A stretch of 64,000 nt of DNA from Maratus speciosus (taxonomy: Eukaryota; Arthropoda; Arachnida; Araneae; Salticidae): positions 599,467,038 to 599,531,037 of the forward strand of contig OZ010786.1 in assembly GCA_963932465.1 (NCBI GenBank). The letters run 5' to 3'. Made by a program: the position numbers and the translations under genes. Below, piece by piece: positions 57,201 to 64,000 of this stretch. Below the pieces are notes generated by a model. It saw nothing but the letters and a program-made list of their open reading frames with translations, was not told the DNA's origin and searched no databases. The stretch's first letter is position 1, and each line of letters begins with the position of its first letter.

Positions 57201-57331
57201 ACTGGTTATAACCGACTTTAAAGTCTTTTGTGGTGTGTCATGTATGATGAAATTGCACGTTTTTTTTTTTTTTTAAATCAATATCTTAATTTTTCTTCTT
57301 TCTATTTTATGAGTGTCTTTACTCCAAACAG

Positions 57332-57493
57332 TTTTGCGTTCATGCTGATAAGAGAGAGATGTTACAAGAGCTTACTGCAACCCTGCTAATGTACCCCAAT
57401 AAAGGTCACGTGCTTTCACAGTTAGCTAGAAATGTCGCTGCGGCAGTCAATGCATCCGGATGGCACTTATATATATATAATACGGAGACAAAG
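57332..57493 (+). CDS. Phosphodiesterase exon 4: start of GAF-A domain
   Basis: Acceptor CTCCAAACAG and donor AAG|GTAACA bound 162 nt, phase 0 on both sides, 54 codons. The product reads FCVHADKREMLQELTATLLM, YPNKGHVLSQLARNVAAAVN and ASGWHLYIYNTETK. This is the first helix and first strands of a GAF domain: a long amphipathic helix (ML.EL..LL..P.K..VL..LA..V...V.A) and then the strand HLYIY. In PDE10A the equivalent part is [22 protein letters not shown]. GAF-A domains of this group bind cyclic nucleotides or mediate dimerisation; the binding residues lie further downstream, outside the window. The catalytic HD domain is also not in the window. Confidence 0.85.
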
Positions 57494-57547
57494 GTAACAT
57501 CAACGACAGTAAAACTGTTCTTTTTGACTAAAAATAAACTAGTATTA

Positions 57548-58607
57548 TATTAAAATATTCAATAATTGCTATAAGTGATAAACGTAAATTTTAACAAGTT
57601 GGAAATTGCTCGTCAAACGTGGCAAATGAGGTGCGTTCGTACTATAACTAGTTTTATAATTATTTTTTGCACCCCATATTGTACTGAATGTGTATTTATT
57701 TGCAATTCATAAGTGCATAGTCTGTAACATCATTAAAATGCACTTGCAATAATTTTTTCCCATTCCCCTTAATGTAACGGAAAACTTTTGACTGTCCCTG
57801 TAATTAAGCTATACATCCGATTTTCATGAAATTTGAAATGGCTCGACAAAATTTTGCAGCAATTATATATTTAAAATTTCAGCCCATTCGGAAAGCTGTA
57901 ACATCATTAAAATGCACTTGCAATAATATTTCCCATTGGCTTTAATGTAAAGAAAAATTTTGACTGTCCCTGTAATTAAACTATACATCCGATTTTCATA
58001 AAATTTGAAATGGCTCGACAAAATGTCGCAATAATTATATGTTTAAAATTTGAGACCATTCGGAAAGCTTTAACATCATTAAAATGCACGTGCAATAATT
58101 TTTCCCATTGGCCGTAATGTAAAGAAAAACTTTTGACTGTCCCTGTAATTTAACTATACATCCGATTTTCATAAAATTTGAAATGGCTCGACAAAATTTT
58201 ACAACAATCATATATTTAAAATTTCAGACCATTCGGTTGGGTAGTTTTTGCTCTATTATATGCGGACGGACGGACAGACAGACGGACGGACAGACGAACG
58301 GACAGACAGACGGACTGAACGACGACTATAGGTGCTACGTATTTATATATTTACGAACGCACCTAAAAAGGCCAAATACCTTTATTAATTTACATTTCGA
58401 GATGTTTCATTGTATCAGACGGCAACATTCTCAAAAAAATAAAATGATAAAAATTTGAATTTTTGTGAAAATATTTTTATCATTTTATTTTCTGGAGAAT
58501 GTTGCCACCAGATGCAATGAAACATGTCGAAATGTAAATAAATAAAGATGTTTTGCCTTTTTAAAATTTATGTTTATCACTTATAGCAATTATTGAATAT
58601 TTTAATA
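57548..58607. mobile_element. Palindromic MITE split by HINE-2
   Basis: Left arm = 57548-57592 plus 58365-58454; right arm = 58473-58607. The pairing runs through TTCAATAATTGCTATAAGTG, then, after removal of the insert, AAAAAGGC..TTTACATTTCGAGATG and GGCAACATTCTC. The two arm pieces join without any gap or extra base when 57593-58364 is taken out. Confidence 0.8.
57593..58364 (+). mobile_element. HINE-2 rolling-circle-like element
   Basis: Begins AACAAGTTGGAAATTGCTCG with subterminal GAGGTGCGTTCGTA. Three monomers of 171-174 bp follow (TTGACTGTCCCTG at about 57789, 57960 and 58134), then the microsatellite (GGACGGACAGACAGAC)n at 58264-58315, and the 3' end TTACGAACGCACCT. Up to two A residues are shared with the target, so the end could equally be written CACCTAA, which would satisfy the Helitron CTRR rule. 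No target duplication is present. Confidence 0.75.
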
Positions 58608-59521
58608 TTTTGAAGGGATTTTTATAGTTTATAGTATTATATTTTCGGTAAAAGTTGGAATTCACTTGGTTACTCTCCATTCAGATCGACGGACTCAATT
58701 TTTTTTAAATTACCTCTTTGAAAATTTACTTTAAAACATTGGTTACATCCTACAATGTTGTAAATAAAGTACTTGTGACATTTTAGCCCTTTACAACACT
58801 TAGACTGAAAGTATTATGTCTTCCCATCTTAAGATCCTTTCTGACCCCACTACAGGGCAAAAGAGATAAATTATTTCTTAGGGGTTTTTTTCCACTTCCA
58901 CAACGAGATTTCACTACTTTACGGTTTCAAGATACTGCAGCACGAAAAATTGATTTTACGTACCAAAATTTGTTAACAATGTACGTAATTAGCTGCTCCA
59001 TAGACAGAATATTGAAAACAGATGATTTAATTGCAGCAGAATAGTAATGTGGAGAACTGTAGATTACAACTTAGTCCTATTTATTCAGCTTCTAATACTT
59101 TTCTTTACTATAGTAGCTTAGTCATCTGATTTTGTTTCACTGCTACCAAGGAAAACTAGAAATGTTACTAAAACTGCTCTGCTCCTCCATATCAACTGTG
59201 TTAAACTCAACCGATCGTCTTAATTTTTTTTTTATAATTCTCTTTGTTCGTAAACTCTCTCAGAATTATACACACCAAAGATTGAAAAAAACCTGCAAAA
59301 TTCATTCGCACTGAAATTTAATGTTAGTAAATAATTTCTTCACTATTAGTAAATAATTCTGTTAGTAAATAATTGCACATTTTAACTGTCGAAAATTAAA
59401 TATGTAGGTTTATGAAAGTCAAAATAAAGTTATTATTATTTTATGAAGAAATGCAAATGAATAAGTTATTCACATTTGAAGCAGAAAAAAAAGTAACCTG
59501 TGTCCATTCAAGTCAGTCATA
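58608..59521. other. Intron 4 DNA, nothing supported
   Basis: A+T-rich DNA without recognised exon, RNA or repeat. Confidence 0.5.
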
Positions 59522-59523
59522 TA

Positions 59524-60258
59524 CAGTATTCCCTTAACATTGGCAGATTTCACATTCGCGAGTTTTTATTATTCGCAAAATAAAAAATGAAGAACATTTC
59601 AACATTCGCGAATACTGAATTTGGTTATTCGCGAATTTTATAAAGAATATTTTTTTTACAATGTAAACTCGCTTTTTTTTAATCAATTCCTTAAGCTATT
59701 TGACACTGCGCAAATGCATTGTACTGTATAGTTTAAGTTCCGAGAATTTCAACCCTTGTGTTGAGGCAAAATGTAGGTCAGTAATTCCGAAAAACCCGAA
59801 ATATGACTTGATGCTACGAGTAAAAATAAAAAATCCTAAATTTTCTAAAATTCAAAATTTATATTGCAAGTGAAAATTTTTATGCAAAAATTGTATGGGA
59901 AATTTTAAAACTGCAAGAACTTGATGAGAAAGCAATAGCATGCTATCCTTAACTGATGAGGAGTCTTAAATTTAAAAGAGAAATCGACACCGCAATTTTT
60001 CCTTATATGAAAATTCATAAACAAAATATCTGTTCTTCCAAACACTCCTATATCGATAATTTTTTTCAGTCATCAACTAGCAACTAAACTTTATACAATA
60101 TGTTTATAATTATTCTAATATATTTTCAGCATGTACTTTTTATTGCTTAATAAATATATTCTTACGTTTCAATTGCTTTTTTCCATTAAAAAAATGCGAT
60201 TTTGACATTCTAGGAGGTTTCCGCGAACCTAATCCTCGCGAATGTTAAGGGATTACTG
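59524..60258. mobile_element. pogo/Tigger-like MITE, TA flanks
   Basis: CAGTATTCCCTTAACATT at the left and AATGTTAAGGGATTACTG at the right are inverted and flanked by TA (59522-59523, 60259-60260). Subterminal ATTCGCGA(A/G) motifs occur several times at the left and twice at the right. 735 bp, non-coding. Confidence 0.75.
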
Positions 60259-60389
60259 TACTACATTCTTCATGGACGCACTTCTTGCACACTTTGAACA
60301 AAGACGCATATCATTTTGGCAAATGAAGCAATATGAACTATCTGAAGACAGCAACAACTTTTATGTTTGCTTTCACTTGTACTCACAAA

Positions 60390-61056
60390 TGCTTCCGCCC
60401 AACCATCAGCATCCCCAGCCATGACAGGATAACAGAAAAACAACAATTTTGCCTGATGAAAGTAGAGACACAGAATCGAACTATAAGGTTCATGACTCAT
60501 CTGACGTTGAGGCAGTTATTAAACTTTGAACCAAAACCAAAACAAGCAGAAACTTAAATCAGAAATGAAATACTCCAATAATTGCTTCACCGAGTCGGTC
60601 ATTATCCAAAATATTATCCTCAAGTATTTCTCAAAATAGCAAGACTATCAATTCTCGAGCTGAGGCAATAGTTACTTCGCTCTTTCAAAAGAAAAACTTA
60701 AAGATAACAGCAGCAATAAAGTCTTCTAAAACGTTGGATTCAAAAGGCATGGAAACCATTTTTCGCCCTTGTGATTCACAAGGCCTTGCTATTTTGAGAA
60801 ATACCTCCAAGAGCTTTCTTCGGTGAGGATAGTATTTCGGATAATGGATAATGGCCGAGTCGATGAAACAATTATTGGAGTATTTGATTTCTGATTTAGG
60901 TTTCTACCTGTTTTGGTTTTTTTTCGAAGTTTAATAACTGCCTCAACGTCAGATGAGTCATGAACCTTATAGTTAGATTCTGTGTCTCTTCTTTCATCAG
61001 GCAAAATTGTTGTTTTACTGTTATCCCGTCGTGATGCTGACGGTTCGGCGGAAGCA
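60390..61056. repeat. Long inverted repeat with 141-bp loop
   Basis: 60390-60643 and 60785-61056 are reverse complements at roughly 85-90% by eye (AACAACAATTTTGCCTGATG, AAGGTTCATGACTCATCTGA, GACGTTGAGGCAGTTATTAA). The right arm on the minus strand is open for 100 codons (KTTILPDERRDTESNYKVHD). The left arm carries the same words with frame breaks. This looks like an inverted duplication of part of a coding sequence of unknown type. Confidence 0.75.
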
Positions 61057-62441
61057 TGTGGATTTTTTTTTACCAAATTCAAATGCATCACTTTTGTTTT
61101 CTGTTATGGAGGCAGGTGCAAATGCATATCCGAATTAGGTGCAAATGCATATCCGAATTAGCTGCAAGGTTGAATGCACGTGTTACTTTGAATGCCGCCA
61201 CTAAATTTTTTGGAGTCATAGTCTTAAGCTAGATTTCTGAAAACAGTTTTCCAAAAAACACATCGGCTGATTGATCGCACAATACAGCAAAAGAAGCAAC
61301 TATTGTTGAATTGGTGGTATCTATGAAAATTGCCACGCTTAAAGCTGCAAATTAGGGTTACTTTTAGATTTGTGATGAGAGACAGTATTGTAATGTAAGA
61401 GGTTTATTATTATTATTTTTTTTTTTTTTTACTTATGCAGAATATCTAGTGAAGATTGTAGAGCATTGTTTTGATTTGAAATAAAGTTTATTACGCTGAT
61501 AATGTCAAGGGATGGAGTTGCAGATAATACATAATACCTTATGTTGGACAGTCCACTGTTGTACCAGTGTAGCTTTACTGACAGCCTCATTATATCTAGT
61601 TACGTTGTTTTGTACAATTACAATTCTGATATTTGGAATAACCTATAAATTTCTTGTATTTCACCTGGTCAAGGATATCTTCCGACATAATATATGTGAC
61701 TAAATTACGGTGTGCAGCGTCCAATAATTTTTTTAATTTGTTTATTTTTTGGGTTCTTTCTAAAATTCAAATTTTCATTATCTGAATAGAGATTTAATTC
61801 ACATTTTAAAATAGCTGTTTTTTACCTACTGTTGCCAAATTTAAAAAAACCCAAATAATAATATTTCCAAACATTTTTCGATTGAAAGCATATTTACACA
61901 TGAAGATTAAAAAAGAAAGAAAACTTTAAAATAATTAAATTACTACGAGCGAAAAATATTCAATGGTGAAAATTAAGTCACATTTAAAACGATGTAGTTC
62001 AAATGCCATATTTAAAACGATTTTATTATAGCATCGGAATAAGAAGTTCGCTTATAAAAATTATGAAAATTCGCGAGGCAGCCACATTTTTGCTTAACAA
62101 TATTTAACAAGGTGATTTTCAAATGTGGAATTTGGTTTTACTTAATCAATCATCAAAACAGCCGTCAGTTGTCAAAACAGCGATGGATGTGTTATTGGGA
62201 ACCAAAAAATCACTCAGTGAAAAGGAAATGAATGGAAAACCAATTACTGAAGATCGCCACTGGTCGTGATAATATCACTCAATCTTCCATAATCAGGTGG
62301 TATTTTTAAAACAAAGCAAATTAACGTATTTTTAGAACTTGCGGGTTCAGGGCGGAGGATGGCGAGGGAGAAAGAGCCCTCTATTTATTAAAAAATGTAC
62401 TAAAATTATATATAACTCATTCACTGTTTATTTCTTTATAG
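61057..62441. other. Intron 4 DNA with one dispersed repeat
   Basis: GGTGCAAATGCATATCCGAATTA occurs twice in tandem at about 61115-61160. Positions 61820-62215 are a diverged copy of 38620-39335. The region ends with the acceptor TATTTCTTTATAG at 62441. Confidence 0.5.
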
Positions 62442-62479
62442 GAACTATGTTCTTTCGAAAATGAAGATAAAAGTGAAAA
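62442..62479 (+). CDS. Phosphodiesterase exon 5: 38-nt microexon in GAF-A
   Basis: Acceptor TTTCTTTATAG and donor AA|GTAAGT bound 38 nt, entered in phase 0: ELCSFENEDKSE plus two bases. It continues the GAF-A strand from exon 4 (HLYIYNTETK-ELCSF), as PDE10A does with ALYF..NSLCIF. The following exon must supply one base; I found no match before 64000. It is short but has strong splice sites, correct phase and a good family fit. Confidence 0.7.
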
Positions 62480-62604
62480 GTAAGTATAACAGGTATCTAA
62501 ATATACGAATGTAGTTGTAAAATTTTGCTTGTCTTTGATTTTTGTGTCGTTAAATTATTATTGAAGATATTTTAAACACCCTATTATATATTAGGAAATA
62601 TTAA

Positions 62605-63126
62605 CCCTTAAATGCGCATTTTTTTTTTTTTTTTTTTGTTTCGAAAAAAAATATATATGATTCTCTGAAAGGTTTATTACGCAGGAAAAATAAAGAAAAA
62701 AATCACAGATACATTTTTCATATAACACGTCAATGTTTTCTTCTGTTGTATATCTGTAATATAAGCAAAAACTACTATTGTGTGGCTGTTTTATGCTAAA
62801 ATATTGCAAATTAGTAAATATTTTAATAAGTATGTCTCCAAATATCTTATTTTATATAATTATTTATTTTATAAAACTTAATCTTTAACCCTTTAATTCC
62901 CATGATAGAAAACGTTCTAGAAATTACGTAGTTCAGAGAAACTGACTTTACCCCAGAAAGTTTTAATGGTTGATTTTGCTTTATTTAAATACGGAATGTT
63001 TGTTATTAATTAAAGCAGATATTGCTGTTTTAATTTTCTGGTGTGAATTAGGTATATACGAATAAAAAATCTCTATTAAATTCAAACATTGTTGTTTGCA
63101 CATATGCAAGGCTGCACACCTAAGGG
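62605..63126. mobile_element. Possible piggyBac-like MITE, TTAA flanks
   Basis: TTAA|CCCTTAAATGCGCA at 62601 and TGCACACCTAAGGG|TTAA ending at 63130 give inverted ends with 11 of 14 matches. A further TTAACCCTTTAATTC at 62886 makes the left boundary uncertain. Confidence 0.45.
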
Positions 63127-63214
63127 TTAAGAGTGATGTTAAGTTAATATGTTAGTATTTAAAAACAATAACATTTGCAAAACTCAAACATTCCTTGAAA
63201 GATGTTATGGACTA
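63127..63214. other. Short intron spacer
   Basis: Nothing supported. Confidence 0.5.
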
Positions 63215-63725
63215 CAGTCGACTGTGTGAAATCCGCACACTTAAGGACCGAAGGTTTTGCGGATTATAGATTTTTGTGAAAAATATGATCATCCCTTTGT
63301 TTACATTTTATTTTTTTTTAAGTCTGACTATAAATTAGAAACAACTCCAAAAAAATTACAATGGAAAAGAAAAATATAATGCAACATTTGTTTAATATTT
63401 AATAACTAAGTTAATTTAAAGAAAAATTAAATAAGCAACCAACCAAACATTAGTGCCTATTTAAAACAACAATTTCTATTTTGATTTGATTGTTTCTTTT
63501 ACTACGTACAAATTTTCATTTTCGAATGCAGGGTTCAAAGTATATAAATTTTCCTAAATCACAATTTATTTCATTGGGAAAATAATAATTCATGAAAAAT
63601 TCCACATTTAACTTTATCTATGAGCTTAACTGTTAATGAAAAATTTCCCTGTTTACATTCTAAGATGTAGTGCGGATAATAGACGCTTGTGGGTTACACA
63701 TCGGCGGATTTCACAGAGTTGACTG
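63215..63725. mobile_element. pogo/Tigger-like MITE, 511 bp
   Basis: CAGTCGACTGTGTGAAATCC with GCACAC at the left (after TA) is inverted at the right (GCGGATTTCACAGAGTTGAC then TG). GCGGAT(A/T)AT motifs lie inside both ends. The right TA is mutated to GC. Confidence 0.65.
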
Positions 63726-64000
63726 GCATTCTTAGTCTTAATTTCTGTAAGGGTTAAAAATAACACTTTTATTTATTTATTTATTTTCAATCCTTTCCCA
63801 GTTTAATTATTCAAATACAATTTCATTTGAGCAATATTTGATTCATTTGCCTATGAAGGCTGAATTCCATTCGCTTTTCATTCAAAGGCCCATTGAAATA
63901 TATAATTCTCTAATTTGGCGAGGTAGGAGGAATTATAACTACATTGGCAAGGGATTAATAATGTAGTATAAAGCATAATGAACTTAAAAGAGATATTTTT
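63726..64000. other. Right edge, intron of the phosphodiesterase
   Basis: Non-coding by eye. The next phosphodiesterase exon should lie beyond this point. Confidence 0.5.

Noticed and set aside
62480..64000. A sixth phosphodiesterase exon before the window end
   Set aside because: Candidate acceptors such as CGAATGCAG near 63530 lead to frames that stop quickly and do not resemble the GAF-A continuation.

Overview
This is animal nuclear DNA: A+T-rich, repeat-dominated, with GT-AG introns and class I cyclic-nucleotide phosphodiesterase exons. An arthropod, perhaps a chelicerate such as a spider, would fit the large introns and the transposon fauna, but the sequence alone does not prove this. 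All names below come from motif recognition by eye. No database search was run.

One host gene is supported. Five plus-strand coding exons join in a consistent reading frame: 32682-32928, 53399-53563, 55710-55747, 57332-57493 and 62442-62479. They encode the N-terminus and the beginning of the first GAF domain of a PDE10/PDE11/pde-5-like phosphodiesterase. The catalytic domain lies beyond the right edge. The first intron is about 20.5 kb. Two exons are only 38 nt long.

Nearly everything else is transposable-element (TE) sequence. From left to right: (1) 520-5400, a giant foldback of divergent ~130-bp units inside an older inverted-repeat element. (2) 5.4-12.6 kb, palindromic MITEs, a rolling-circle-like element, an hAT element, a tandem pair of tRNA-like units and a TA-flanked element with GGGGAG ends. 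(3) 12.67-20.5 kb, a four-layer nest of rolling-circle-like and DNA elements plus a mariner-type element with long inverted repeats. (4) 21.2-25.0 kb, a 655-bp-period duplication and an hAT element nested inside another hAT-like element, each with its own 8-bp target duplication. (5) 25.2-31.8 kb, more hAT-like elements, a second tRNA-like array and a dead mariner. (6) 34.5-50.8 kb, further rolling-circle-like elements, a 2.55-kb hAT with a perfect target duplication, two identical Gly-type tRNA-like units, and TTAA-flanked elements. (7) 50.8-64 kb, the body of the phosphodiesterase gene, whose introns carry several near-complete palindromes.

The most notable pattern is three unrelated repeat families with one shared plan: a short subterminal inverted repeat, 150-190-bp tandem monomers, a (CRGACRGA)n microsatellite close to the 3' end, and the complementary subterminal repeat. 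This is how non-autonomous Helentrons (HINE/DINE-like) are built. For one copy, a broken palindrome shows the empty site directly, and there is no target duplication.
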